Below are positions 9,259-18,407 of a stretch of DNA of 64,000 nucleotides, piece by piece. Numbering within the stretch: position 1 is the first letter of the stretch; each line of letters begins with the position of its first letter. The notes under the pieces were generated by a model. It had not been told where the DNA came from. It worked only from the letters and a program-made list of their open reading frames with translations, and ran no database searches. Origin of the DNA: Polyangiaceae bacterium (lineage in GTDB: Bacteria; Myxococcota_A; Polyangia; Polyangiales; Polyangiaceae); assembly GCA_029266615.1 (NCBI GenBank), contig JAQSWN010000023.1, positions 1-64,000 of the forward strand. The letters run 5' to 3'. Made by a program: the position numbers and the translations under genes.

Positions 9259-9801
9259 ATGCTGCTGCTCGTCTTCGCTCACCCGTATCCGGATCGCTCG
9301 CGCGCCAACCAGGCGCTGCTGAAGGCGGTGGAGGACGTGGACGGGCTCGAGGTGCGTTCGCTCTACGATCTGTACCCGGCCTTCGACATCGACGTGCCGG
9401 CCGAGCAGGAAGCGCTGACCCGCGCCCGCGTCGTCATCTGGCAGCACCCGATTCATTGGTACGCGCCGCCGAGCTTGCTCAAGCACTGGTTCGACAAGGT
9501 GCTCCTGCGCGGCTGGGCCTACGGAGACGGGGGTGACGCCCTGCGCGGCAAGCGTTGCCTCTGGGTGACGACGACGGGCGGCGAGCCCGCGGCATACGGT
9601 CCAGACGGCATGCACCGCTTGCCGTTTTCGCACTACGTTCCGCCCGTCGAGCAAACGGCGCGCTTTTGCCAGATGAGCTGGGAGCCGCCGATCGTCGTCC
9701 AGGGCTCGCACCGTTTGAGCGACACCGAGCTCTCCAGCATGGGCCGCGAGTATCGCCGTCGCATCGAAACGCTGCGCACGGAAGTGGAGGCGACGTCGTG
9801 A
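9259..9801 (+). CDS. kefF: NAD(P)H oxidoreductase, KefF/MdaB-like flavodoxin-fold protein
   Basis: The 180-residue protein begins MLLLVFAHPYPDRSRANQAL, the first strand and phosphate loop of the NQO1/KefF/MdaB quinone reductases, and carries the family motif HPIHWYAPPSLLKHWFDKVL at about residues 58-77, plus the WVTTTGG strand. In E. coli KefF is the cytoplasmic ancillary subunit needed for full activity of the KefC potassium efflux system. Here the next gene is a KefC-like transporter that starts inside this gene's stop codon (GTGA overlap), which strongly supports the KefF role. ATG at 9259 has an AAGGCAG ribosome-binding site just upstream. Confidence 0.88.
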   Translation: MLLLVFAHPYPDRSRANQALLKAVEDVDGLEVRSLYDLYPAFDIDVPAEQEALTRARVVIWQHPIHWYAPPSLLKHWFDKVLLRGWAYGDGGDALRGKRCLWVTTTGGEPAAYGPDGMHRLPFSHYVPPVEQTARFCQMSWEPPIVVQGSHRLSDTELSSMGREYRRRIETLRTEVEATS

Positions 9802-11687
9802 GCGAGCACAGCATCTTATCGGACGCCATCGTCTACTTGGCCGCGGCCGTGATTTGCGTGCCGCTCGCGAGCCGCTCCAAGCTCGGCTCCGTGCTCGGCT
9901 ACCTCGCGGCGGGCTGCATCATCGGCCCGTTCGGACTGCGCTTCGTGGAAGACCCGGAGTCCACCCTGCACTTTGCCGAGATCGGGGTGGTGCTGATGCT
10001 CTTCGTGATCGGCCTCGAGCTGGATCCTTCCCACCTGTGGAAGATGCGACGTAGCGTGTTCGGCGGAGGCGCCATGCAGCTCTTCGCCTGCGCGATTCCG
10101 CTCGGCCTGGGGCTTTTGGCGCTGGGCTTGCCCTGGCAGGGAGCGCTGGTGGCAGGCTTGGCCCTCGGCCTGTCGTCGACGGCGGTGGCGATGCAGACCA
10201 TGGGCGAAAAGAGCCTGTTGTCCACGCCGGTCGGGAAGACATCGTTCGCCATTCTGCTCTTCCAGGACATCGCCGCGATCCCTCTGCTGGCGATGGTCCC
10301 GCTGCTCGCCGAGCGCGCCCCGGGCGCAGCGGCGTCCGGCTCCGGCTGGCTCGGCGCCGCGAAGGTGCTGGGGGCAGTGACGCTCGTGTTCGTGATCGGG
10401 CGCTTCCTGACGCGACCCATCTTGCGCATCCTCGCCGACACGGGCTTGCGTGAGGTGTTCACCGGCTTCGCGCTGCTGCTCGTGCTCGGTATCGCGCAGA
10501 TCATGGCCAGCGTCGGCATCTCGATGGCGCTAGGAGCCTTTCTGGCGGGGGTGCTCTTGGCCGGCTCCGAGTACCGGCACGCCCTGGAGAGCGACATCGA
10601 GCCGTTCAAAGGCCTCCTCATGGGGCTGTTCTTCATCGCCGTGGGGATGAGCATCGACTTTGGGCTGATGACGACGCGACCGCTGTTCGTGCTCGGGCTC
10701 GTGCTCGGCTTCCAGGTCCTGAAGGTGCTGGCCCTCCGCCTGGTGGCAGGGCCGCTGGGCATCGGCAACGCGCAGCGTTGGCTCATTGCGGCGCTGCTCG
10801 CGCAGGGCGGCGAGTTCGCGTTCGTGGTGTTCGGAGTGGCGCGCTCCGCGAAGCTGTTGCCCGGCGACTGGGACGCGCTGTTCACGCTCGCGGTCGCGCT
10901 GTCCATGGCGCTCACGCCGGTCTTGATGATCTTGCACGACAAGCTCGTGCTTTCGCGCCAGAAGCAAGAGCGGGAAGCCGATGAGATCGTCGACGAAGGC
11001 CGGCCCGTCATCATCGCCGGCTTCGGGCGCTTCGGGCAGATCGTGGGCCGGCTCCTGTTCGCGAGCGGTATGCAAGCCACCGTGCTCGATCACGACCCAG
11101 ATACGATTGACCTTTTGAAGCGCTTCAAATTCCGCGTCTACTACGGCGACGCGACTCGGCTCGACCTGCTGCACGCCGCCGGCGCGTCACGCGCCAAGCT
11201 GCTCGTGGTCGCTATCGACGACGTGGAGGCGAGCGTGCGGCTGGTGGAGAACGTGCGCGAGCATTTCCCGTCCCTCAAGATCGTCGCGCGCGCGCGCAAC
11301 GTAGGGCACTGGCAGCGGCTCCGCTCCCTCGGCGTGGAGATCGTGGAGCGCGAGACGTTCGAGGCGGCCATCATGGTCGGGCGCCACGCGCTGGAGATGC
11401 TCGGTGTGAGGCCCTACGACGCGAAGGAGCGCGCCGACGTGTTCCGTCGGCACAACGTCCGCGCCATGGAATCCGTCTTGCCGATTTGGCAGGACGTGGA
11501 GGCCCGCACCAAAATGGCGATTTCGTCTCGGGACCAGCTAGAACGGCAGATGGAGACCGACCGGAAAGCCGCGGAGCGCCACGTCGCGCGCGGCTGGCAC
11601 ACGGATCCGCCGCCACCCGGTGGTGAGGCGGAGATGAAGGCCGAAGAGGCCGCCGAGGAAGAAGCGGCGGGCGAGCCGCGGAGCTAG
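9798..11687 (+). CDS. kefC: KefC-like glutathione-gated/CPA2 potassium-proton antiporter with RCK domain
   Basis: The 629-residue protein has an N-terminal CPA2 cation/proton-antiporter membrane domain (about residues 1-385, many TM segments, FQDIAAIPLL in the ion-path region) and a cytosolic RCK/TrkA-N domain from about residue 402 (PVIIAGFGRFGQIVGRLL, a Rossmann GxGxxG NAD(H)-binding loop) ending in a charged tail. Order and length match E. coli KefC/KefB (about 600-620 residues). It would release K+ in exchange for H+ during electrophile stress. The GTG at 9798 overlaps the stop of the KefF-like gene; an upstream in-frame extension exists but would lie inside kefF and lacks sense. Confidence 0.9.
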   Translation: MSEHSILSDAIVYLAAAVICVPLASRSKLGSVLGYLAAGCIIGPFGLRFVEDPESTLHFAEIGVVLMLFVIGLELDPSHLWKMRRSVFGGGAMQLFACAIPLGLGLLALGLPWQGALVAGLALGLSSTAVAMQTMGEKSLLSTPVGKTSFAILLFQDIAAIPLLAMVPLLAERAPGAAASGSGWLGAAKVLGAVTLVFVIGRFLTRPILRILADTGLREVFTGFALLLVLGIAQIMASVGISMALGAFLAGVLLAGSEYRHALESDIEPFKGLLMGLFFIAVGMSIDFGLMTTRPLFVLGLVLGFQVLKVLALRLVAGPLGIGNAQRWLIAALLAQGGEFAFVVFGVARSAKLLPGDWDALFTLAVALSMALTPVLMILHDKLVLSRQKQEREADEIVDEGRPVIIAGFGRFGQIVGRLLFASGMQATVLDHDPDTIDLLKRFKFRVYYGDATRLDLLHAAGASRAKLLVVAIDDVEASVRLVENVREHFPSLKIVARARNVGHWQRLRSLGVEIVERETFEAAIMVGRHALEMLGVRPYDAKERADVFRRHNVRAMESVLPIWQDVEARTKMAISSRDQLERQMETDRKAAERHVARGWHTDPPPPGGEAEMKAEEAAEEEAAGEPRS

Positions 11688-11785
11688 GACGCCACGGGGC
11701 CGTTGCGCGTTTTGGTTATTTAAGTTGCGGGGCGCGCCCTCCGTTTGTTGGCCCAAGCCCCCGCCGCTCGTTACTTCCGAAGCCG

Positions 11786-13042
11786 ATGCGAGGCTTGCGC
11801 AGATGGATCGGAGTCGGCGCGGCGCTGGGCGTGATCGTGGCGCTCGTGCCGGTGGTGCGTGGAAGCATCGCCATCGACGCGCCACTGCGGAAGCTGTCTA
11901 GCGCGGTCGGCGCCGGTTCGAAAAGTAAAGAGCCGCCGAAGCTCGACGGCCTCGACTTGCTGCGGCTGGATCTGCGCCCGCAACGAGTGATGGCGCCCCT
12001 GAAGGACGGGCAAGTTGCCGAGCTCACGCTAGACCCCGTGGTGCAGCGAGCGGCGCGCGCGCAGATGCAGAAGTATCGCGTGCCGGAGAGCGGCGTGGTC
12101 GTCATGGACGTGAAGACGGGCAAGCTGCTCGCCTACGCGAGCCACGTGAACCAGGGAGAGGCGTTCGACGTCAACGTGCGCGCGGAAGCGCCCGCCGCCA
12201 GTGTCTTCAAGGTCATCACGGGCGCGGCGCTCGTGGAGCGAGCCAGCCTGAACGCGGAGAGCGAGCAGTGCTACCACGGCGGCAAGAGCCGGATTTTGCC
12301 CGACGAGCTCGTCGACGATCCACGTCGTGACAAGTGGTGCGCCACGCTCGCGATCGCGATGGGCCGCAGCCTGAACGTGGTCTTCGGGCGCATGGCTCAG
12401 AAGCACCTGACTCCGGAAGACGTCGCGCAAATGGGCGGCGCTTTCGGCTTCGGCGCGCCCCTACCCTTCGTCGTGCAAAACGAAGCCGCCAAGATCGAAA
12501 TCCCACAAGATGCCCTGGAGTTCGCGCGCGCCTCGGCCGGATTTTGGCACACCACCATGTCGCCGCTGCTCGGCGCCTCGATTGCGCAGACGGTGGCCAA
12601 CGGCGGCGTGACGCTCGAGCCCCGCATCGTGGCGGCGGTTTCCCGTGGCGGCGAAGAAGTGTGGCGTGAAGAGCGCGAGCCGCGGGTGTTGCGCCGCGCG
12701 ATCAAGCCGGACACCGCCGCTCAAGTAGCGCGGATGATGCGCGAAACGGTTTCGAACGGCTCCGCGTTCAAGAGCTTTCACGACGCGAAGGGTAAGCCGT
12801 ACCTGCCTGGCGTCGCCGTGTCGGGCAAAACCGGCACGTTGACCGATTACAAGCAGAATCGGTTTTACACCTGGTTCGTCGGGTTCGCGCCCGCCGACGC
12901 GCCCGAGGTCGCCATTTCCACGCTCGTCGTGAACACGCCCGAGTGGCAGATCAAAGCGCCGCAGCTGGCTCGTGAGGTGCTGCGCGCTTACTTCGAGAAG
13001 AAGGGCGTGTCGTCTCAGAAGCTCGCCGCCGCCGAACCGTGA
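11786..13042 (+). CDS. Penicillin-binding transpeptidase-domain protein
   Basis: This 418-residue protein has a single N-terminal membrane anchor (about residues 8-26) and a penicillin-binding transpeptidase domain with all three active-site motifs: S139-V-F-K142 (SxxK), S195-L-N197 (SxN) and K348-T-G350. It should act in the periplasm on peptidoglycan stem peptides as a DD-transpeptidase or carboxypeptidase. It is much shorter than class A or B PBPs and lacks a glycosyltransferase and any clear PBP-dimer domain, so it looks like a stand-alone transpeptidase, as with some PbpA/FtsI-like and sporulation-type enzymes in myxobacteria. It stands alone between the kef pair and the propeller operon. 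Confidence 0.9.
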   Translation: MRGLRRWIGVGAALGVIVALVPVVRGSIAIDAPLRKLSSAVGAGSKSKEPPKLDGLDLLRLDLRPQRVMAPLKDGQVAELTLDPVVQRAARAQMQKYRVPESGVVVMDVKTGKLLAYASHVNQGEAFDVNVRAEAPAASVFKVITGAALVERASLNAESEQCYHGGKSRILPDELVDDPRRDKWCATLAIAMGRSLNVVFGRMAQKHLTPEDVAQMGGAFGFGAPLPFVVQNEAAKIEIPQDALEFARASAGFWHTTMSPLLGASIAQTVANGGVTLEPRIVAAVSRGGEEVWREEREPRVLRRAIKPDTAAQVARMMRETVSNGSAFKSFHDAKGKPYLPGVAVSGKTGTLTDYKQNRFYTWFVGFAPADAPEVAISTLVVNTPEWQIKAPQLAREVLRAYFEKKGVSSQKLAAAEP

Positions 13043-13269
13043 AGCTATGACAGCTCAGCCAGGGGCCGTTTAGCACTCGACGCCTGGGAGGAAACTGCGG
13101 CGACGGCCAGTTGTGCCACCTTGGCCAGAGCCCGCCGCGCGACACGGATGTCGCGGCGAAGGCTCCCGCGAAGGATGAATGTTCGCCGTTTGTAAGCGTC
13201 TAAGGGGCGCTTCTCGGCGGCGCCGGAGGTGGCCCGCTGCTTGCAGTCTAGCGGTACCGAGGTACACGC

Positions 13270-15102
13270 ATGCACGGGGCAAAGCTTGGTTATGCCATCA
13301 TCGGCGGCGCGTTCGTCGTAGCGGCTTGTAGCAGCGGCGACTCGTCGGACTTTGCCGGGGTCGGCCCGAGTGGCGGCAACTCCGGGGGAAGCGGCTCTCT
13401 ACCTCCCGGAATGGGTTCGGGGGACCCCGAGCCGGAGCCCGAGCAGGAGCTCACGAGCGCGTTTCGTGTGCCCGTAGTGAGCGGGCATCGGGTGTGGACG
13501 GCGAATCCGCTCTCGGGCCGCGTGGCCCTCATCGACGCCAAGGACTTCACCGTGAAGACCGCGCTCGCAGGCGCAGGCCCGACCTACCTCACGGCGCTGC
13601 CTGCCGAAGCCGGGGGCTCGCGAGCGCTCGTCATCAACGCCCAGAGTAACGACGCGACGCTACTTGCTGCGGACGAAGACGGCGACATCGAGGTCCTGGC
13701 CACATCGCCGGTACACCAAGGGGCGAACGCATGGGCCGTGACGAGCGACGGCCGCTTCGCGGTCGCTTGGACCGACGCGAGCGCGGTGCCCGACGCGGAC
13801 GCGAGCGAGGGCTTTCAGGACGTGACGGTTCTGGACTTGAAGACGAAGGAGCCGACCTCCAAGCGCTTGAGCGTCGGGTACCGGCCCGCGCGGGTATTCG
13901 TGGATGACGACGACCGCCACGTGTACGTCGTGACGGACGCGGGCATTGACGTCGTCGCGCTCGACTCCGAAGAGGGAGCCATCGTCGAGCGGGAGGTGCA
14001 GCTCAGCGCGGATCCCGCGAACGATACGGCGGCGCGCGAAGTGAACATCACGCCGAACGGCGAATACGCCTTCGTGCGGCGCGAGGGGAAGGCCTACGTG
14101 ACGGCCGTGAGCTTGGAGCTCGGAACGTTCGTGGACGTTCAGCTTCCCGGTGCGGTCACGGACTTGGACTTGAGCGCGGACGCAACCTTGGCGGTTGCGG
14201 TCGTCCGCCAGAAGGATCTCGTCGCGGACGCGGCGGGTGCGGGGGCGGGCGCGGGAGCGGGGGGAAATGCGGGGGCGGGGGGAAATGCGGGGGCGGGGGG
14301 CGATGCGGGGGCGGGGTTCGGGGGAGACGGCGCCGTGGGGAACGAGGGCGGCGCCGTCGGGGAAGAGGGCGGGGCGGGGGGGCTGGGTGCGGGCGCGGAA
14401 GGCGGCGCCGGCATGGGCCCCGCGCCGGAGCCCGGGCGGCAATCGCTGGTCGCGCTCTTGCCTGTCGCCACCATCTTCACGGATCCGACCTCGTTCCAAA
14501 GCGTGCAGCTGGACGAGCTGTTCGGCAGCGTGGAGCTCGGGCGAGACGGCGACACGGCGCTGCTATTTTCCAACGGCATCGCGACCACGCACCTCACGAT
14601 GCTCGGTTTGGCCGCGGCCGCACATCGAACCGTGGACTTGAAGCTACCCATCTTCGATGCAACGCCGACTCCAGATGGCGCTCACGCGATTGCGTTGCTT
14701 CGCCCGCCGCCCGGCAGCACGCAGCCCGGAGCATTCGCGGTCGTGCCCGTGGCCAAGAACCTACCGCCGAAGATTCAAGGCACGCTCGCGGTCACGGTTC
14801 CGGAAGACCTGACCAAAGCCGCGCCGGCGATGGTCGCGGTCGGTAACGAACGCGCTCTGCTCACGGTCACGAACGGCAAAGACGTGAGCGTCAGCTACCT
14901 GATTCGCTTGCCCCAGCTCACGGTGGACGCCTTCCCGCTCGACAGCGTGCCCCTGCCGCGTGCGAGCGGTCTGGTTCCGGAGGCCAACCAGGCGTTCGTG
15001 GCGCAGCAGCACCCCGAAGGGCGCATCACCTTCATCGACTTGGAGACCAAGCAGCAGCACACGCTCACCGGCTTCGAGCTCGCGACCGAGGTGAGACAAT
15101 GA
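13270..15102 (+). CDS. Beta-propeller lipoprotein with Gly/Ala-rich insert (first gene of propeller operon)
   Basis: The 610-residue protein has a signal peptide with lipobox VAAC (Cys about residue 20), a short Gly/Ser/Pro linker, then repeated blade-like segments (RVWTANPLSGRVALIDAKDF, PTYLTALPAEAGGSRALVIN, ANAWAVTSDGRFAVAWT, PARVFVDDDDRHVYVVTDAG) of the YVTN/SMP-30 seven-bladed propeller type. A low-complexity Gly/Ala insert interrupts the propeller at about residues 323-382. The C-terminus ends HPEGRITFIDLETKQQHTLT, repeated almost exactly at the end of the next gene, showing they are paralogues. Its stop overlaps the next ATG (ATGA). Likely a surface or periplasmic binding platform; no enzyme motif seen. 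Confidence 0.85.
   Translation: MHGAKLGYAIIGGAFVVAACSSGDSSDFAGVGPSGGNSGGSGSLPPGMGSGDPEPEPEQELTSAFRVPVVSGHRVWTANPLSGRVALIDAKDFTVKTALAGAGPTYLTALPAEAGGSRALVINAQSNDATLLAADEDGDIEVLATSPVHQGANAWAVTSDGRFAVAWTDASAVPDADASEGFQDVTVLDLKTKEPTSKRLSVGYRPARVFVDDDDRHVYVVTDAGIDVVALDSEEGAIVEREVQLSADPANDTAAREVNITPNGEYAFVRREGKAYVTAVSLELGTFVDVQLPGAVTDLDLSADATLAVAVVRQKDLVADAAGAGAGAGAGGNAGAGGNAGAGGDAGAGFGGDGAVGNEGGAVGEEGGAGGLGAGAEGGAGMGPAPEPGRQSLVALLPVATIFTDPTSFQSVQLDELFGSVELGRDGDTALLFSNGIATTHLTMLGLAAAAHRTVDLKLPIFDATPTPDGAHAIALLRPPPGSTQPGAFAVVPVAKNLPPKIQGTLAVTVPEDLTKAAPAMVAVGNERALLTVTNGKDVSVSYLIRLPQLTVDAFPLDSVPLPRASGLVPEANQAFVAQQHPEGRITFIDLETKQQHTLTGFELATEVRQ
14236..14415 (+). repeat. Gly/Ala-coding low-complexity tract inside propeller lipoprotein
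   Basis: A run of G-rich near-tandem units (core GGGGGAAATGCGGGGGCGG and variants) encodes imperfect GNAGAGG/GDAGAGF/GGAVGEEGG repeats, about 60 residues. The paralogous downstream gene has no such insert at the equivalent point, so the tract probably expanded by slippage in one blade-to-blade loop. Confidence 0.8.
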
Positions 15103-16730
15103 GCCGCTCTCTCTCTCGACGGTTCGGTGTCGCCTTGCTCGGCGCGCTCTGCGTGAACTGCGGCATGGACTCGGACGCCGCTCCCCGCGCGAATGGCCAG
15201 ACGCCCGACGTGGGCGGCTCTCAAGGCTCCGCCCAGGGCGGCAGTATCAACTTAGGTCCTGGCGCAGGGGGCACCGCTACGGCCGGAGCCGGTGGAGGAG
15301 GCGGCTCGGGCCCCATCGTGGTGCCGCCGGAGACCGAGCTGGAACAGTCCTTCTTGGCCCCGGTCGTCACCGGAAAGTACGTGTTCAGCGCGAACCCGAA
15401 GAGCGGCCGAGTCGCGGTCATCGACGCGCAGAGCTACAAGGTGAGGCTGTTCAACGCCGGCTTCGGGCCGAAGTACTTGACGGCCTTGCCGAACGATCGC
15501 GGCGCGATCGTGATCAACGAGCTGTCGCACGACACGACCTTGTTCGAGCTCTCGGGCGACGAGGTCGCGGTTTCCGACCTCGCGTTACCGGTACACGACG
15601 GCGCCAACGCCTGGGCGGTCAGCCCCGACGGTCGCTTCGCGATCGCGTGGACGCGCACGGAGACCGCGCAAGCGCTGGACCCCACCGCTGGCTCTCAAAC
15701 CATCAGCGTGCTCGACCTACGGCGCGGACGAGCGACCGAGCTGACGGTCGGTTTTCATCCGACCCAAACCGTGGTGGACGCGCGGAGCGAACGCGCGTTC
15801 GTCGTGAGCGACGACGGCGTCAGTGTCGTCGCGCTCGGAGACGACCCGGAGGTGACGCTGCTCGCTCCCGTCTCCGAAGATCCGCTCGAAGAGCCGGCGG
15901 CTCGAGACGTGAGTATCTTGCCGGACGGCTCCTTCGCGGTCGTACGCATCGAGGGCAGCAGCCAGCTCCGCCTCGTGGATTTGAGCCGAGATGACGAGCT
16001 CGCCGCTTACGACTTGGGGGCGCCGATCGCGGACGTGGACCTGAGCCGCGACGGCACCTTGGCCCTGGCGTCGGTGCCGGGCATCGGCGAAGTCGTGTTG
16101 GTGCCGATGCCACCCGGCGATCAGACCGGCTTCGAACGCGTGAAGATTCCGAACGAAATCACGTCGAGCGTCTCTCTGTCCGAAGGTTCGGAGCTCGCCC
16201 TGCTCTACCAAAACGGCGCCGACAACAGCCACCTCACGGTGCTGGACCTGCGCCCCGAGCAGGGGCGCGCGCTGCGCACTTTGGATCTCAAGGGGCCGGT
16301 CGCGGCGGTCTTCGCGGCTCCGGGCGCCGAGTCTGCGATCGCGTTTCAAAAGCCGATCAGCGGCAGCACGCGCGCTGGCCTCTGGAGCGGCGTGCCCACC
16401 CTCGCCCGAAGGTCCGCGAAGGTCGTCGGGACGGACGCGGTGCCGAGCGCCCTCGCGTTCGATTCGGCGGGTGACTACGCGCTGGTCACGGTAGGTACCG
16501 AGAAGTCCGCAGTGTACGGCGTGTACCGGGTGGTGCTCCGCACGATGCAAGAAGACTTCGTCGAGCTCGCAAGCCCTCCCGCGGCTTCCGCCACCGGCAT
16601 CGTCGAAGGCGCGGGCCGCGGCTTCGTCGCGCAGTCGCACCCGGAAGGCCGCATCACTTTCGTGGACTTGGAGACGGCTCAGGCGCACACGATCACGGGC
16701 TTCGAGCTGGCCGCTCGCATTCTTCAATAG
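15099..16730 (+). CDS. Beta-propeller exported protein, paralogue of the preceding gene
   Basis: The 543-residue protein has an N-terminal signal peptide (SRRFGVALLGALCVNCGMD; Cys residues at its end suggest a lipoprotein, but the residues before Cys are not a textbook lipobox), a short Gly/Ala linker, and propeller blades matching the upstream protein: VFSANPKSGRVAVIDAQSYK, GPKYLTALPNDRGAIVIN, GANAWAVSPDGRFAIAWTRT, and the terminal HPEGRITFVDLETAQAHTIT. It lacks the Gly/Ala insert. ATG at 15099 overlaps the upstream stop. Gene duplication followed by divergence is the simplest origin. Function unknown; probably forms a complex with its operon partners. Confidence 0.84.
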   Translation: MSRSLSRRFGVALLGALCVNCGMDSDAAPRANGQTPDVGGSQGSAQGGSINLGPGAGGTATAGAGGGGGSGPIVVPPETELEQSFLAPVVTGKYVFSANPKSGRVAVIDAQSYKVRLFNAGFGPKYLTALPNDRGAIVINELSHDTTLFELSGDEVAVSDLALPVHDGANAWAVSPDGRFAIAWTRTETAQALDPTAGSQTISVLDLRRGRATELTVGFHPTQTVVDARSERAFVVSDDGVSVVALGDDPEVTLLAPVSEDPLEEPAARDVSILPDGSFAVVRIEGSSQLRLVDLSRDDELAAYDLGAPIADVDLSRDGTLALASVPGIGEVVLVPMPPGDQTGFERVKIPNEITSSVSLSEGSELALLYQNGADNSHLTVLDLRPEQGRALRTLDLKGPVAAVFAAPGAESAIAFQKPISGSTRAGLWSGVPTLARRSAKVVGTDAVPSALAFDSAGDYALVTVGTEKSAVYGVYRVVLRTMQEDFVELASPPAASATGIVEGAGRGFVAQSHPEGRITFVDLETAQAHTITGFELAARILQ

Positions 16731-18407
16731 GTGAGAAAAATGAACAGATGGACGAAGGCGAAGGGCCTGTGGGGGCTCTCTCTGTTGTGCAGTGTTGGCT
16801 GCGGTGGTCGACCTGACGCGTGGGATACCGCGTTCACGCCCACCCCAATTGCGGCCGCGGACCCCGCGATGGATCCGAGCGGCGGCTACGCGCTGCGTGG
16901 CCTCACTGGGTCGATCGCGGTGCTCGATCGCAGTCAGAACGAGGTGCTGATGCTCACCTCACCGGGACGGTTGCAGCTCGCGGCGACTCGCTTGCCGGTA
17001 GGCCGAGACGTCGTCCGGTTCGAGAGCTCGGCGGCGCGCGACCGACTGTTCGTGCTTTCGCGCGGCGTCACCCCTCGCTACCGAGATACGGACGAGCCGC
17101 CGCAGCTCCTCGTGTTCGACGGAGGCATCGCCCCGGTCCCGCAAGCGCGCTACGCGCTCAAGGATCCGTACGATCAGCTAGTCATCGACCCGCTCGGAAA
17201 ATGGCTGATCGTGCACGGCAGCGAAGGCCTCGTTTCGAACCCGAACGAGCTCCTGCTCGTCGACTTGGCGGAGGTGGCGGACGGCGACGAACCCCGCACG
17301 CCGCGCAGCGTGACGCTCAACAGCTACGGCGGTAAGCCCAAACGCTTCGTCTTCACCAGCGAGCTGACCATGCCGAACGACGAGCGGCACCGCCTCCTCG
17401 TCGTGCAGCGCGAGAAGGACCTCGCCATCATCGACTTGGACGACGAGGACGCGAAGGAGATCACGGTCGGCCTGCCCCAGGATGCGAGCGGCGGCTTCGA
17501 GTCGCCGGTGGACGTCGTCTTCCACGACGCCATCCCCGGCGAAGTAGGGGCGATGCTCGCGGTGCAGCTCGCGGAAGATCCGAACGTGTACATCTTGCCG
17601 ATTCAACCGTCGGAGAGCGACGAGCACGCGTTCTCCCTCGGCTCCAACCTGGTGGACGTCGGGGGTAACCCCAGCATGCTGGACTTCGTGCGCACCAGCA
17701 AAGACGGCGGGCTAAGGCTCGCCGCGCTCGTGCCGAGCAAGCAAGCCGCGCGCCTCATCGACCCCACCTCCAGCAAAGTGACCGACGTCGCGCTGCCGGC
17801 ACCGTTTCGGAAGATTCGCCGTGTCACGGGCGAGGTGAGCGACGACACCGAGCAAGACATCGCGTTGCTCTACGGAGCGACCACGAACACCATCGCCTTC
17901 TGGCAGTTGGGAGTCACGGTCGGTACGCCCTACCGCAGCATCGACGCGTACGATCTCGGCGTCAGCGTGGATCAGGTGCTGGACGTTCCGACCGGCGAAT
18001 CCGCAGAGTTCGCGAGCCGCAAGATCTTGGCGGGCAAGGACGCGCGGCAGTTCTACGTGCTGGACCTGCCTTCGCGGAAGAGCTTCCCCCTCGACACGTT
18101 GAGCAACCTGACGTTGAACCTTTCGCCCAACGGCGAGCAGCTGTGGGCGTTCCAGCCCGGCGCAACCGGCTTCGCGCAGCTCACGTTCGACCCCCTCCAA
18201 CCGGCCTCTATTTACACGCAGCAGCCGATCGCCTTCGTGCACGACTTCGCCACAAGGAACGGACAAAACGAGCGCAGCGCGATCGCGCTGCATCTGGTCT
18301 CCGACGGCACGCGCTCCTCGCTGGGCGCGACGCTCTTCGACGGCAACGAACCGCGCACGGACGAGACCGCGTACTACCCGGCGCTCGAGCTGGAGGGGAT
18401 CCGATGA
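16731..18407 (+). CDS. Beta-propeller-like lipoprotein, third gene of propeller operon
   Basis: The 558-residue protein begins with a signal peptide and lipobox SVGC (about residue 24). The mature part is rich in short beta strands with repeated blade-like stretches (GSIAVLDRSQNEVLMLTS, KWLIVHGSEGLVSNPNELLL, KDLAIIDLDDEDAKEI, KSFPLDTLSNLTLNLSPNGE), suggesting a more diverged propeller than the two before it. The GTG at 16731 follows the upstream stop with no gap; an ATG nine bases on (16740) is an alternative start. Its stop overlaps the next gene (ATGA). No catalytic motif recognised. Confidence 0.8.
   Translation: MRKMNRWTKAKGLWGLSLLCSVGCGGRPDAWDTAFTPTPIAAADPAMDPSGGYALRGLTGSIAVLDRSQNEVLMLTSPGRLQLAATRLPVGRDVVRFESSAARDRLFVLSRGVTPRYRDTDEPPQLLVFDGGIAPVPQARYALKDPYDQLVIDPLGKWLIVHGSEGLVSNPNELLLVDLAEVADGDEPRTPRSVTLNSYGGKPKRFVFTSELTMPNDERHRLLVVQREKDLAIIDLDDEDAKEITVGLPQDASGGFESPVDVVFHDAIPGEVGAMLAVQLAEDPNVYILPIQPSESDEHAFSLGSNLVDVGGNPSMLDFVRTSKDGGLRLAALVPSKQAARLIDPTSSKVTDVALPAPFRKIRRVTGEVSDDTEQDIALLYGATTNTIAFWQLGVTVGTPYRSIDAYDLGVSVDQVLDVPTGESAEFASRKILAGKDARQFYVLDLPSRKSFPLDTLSNLTLNLSPNGEQLWAFQPGATGFAQLTFDPLQPASIYTQQPIAFVHDFATRNGQNERSAIALHLVSDGTRSSLGATLFDGNEPRTDETAYYPALELEGIR

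Noticed and set aside
13045-13275. 76-residue frame on the minus strand across the gap before the propeller operon
   Set aside because: No ribosome-binding site, basic and low-information translation, and it would cover the start of the downstream gene.
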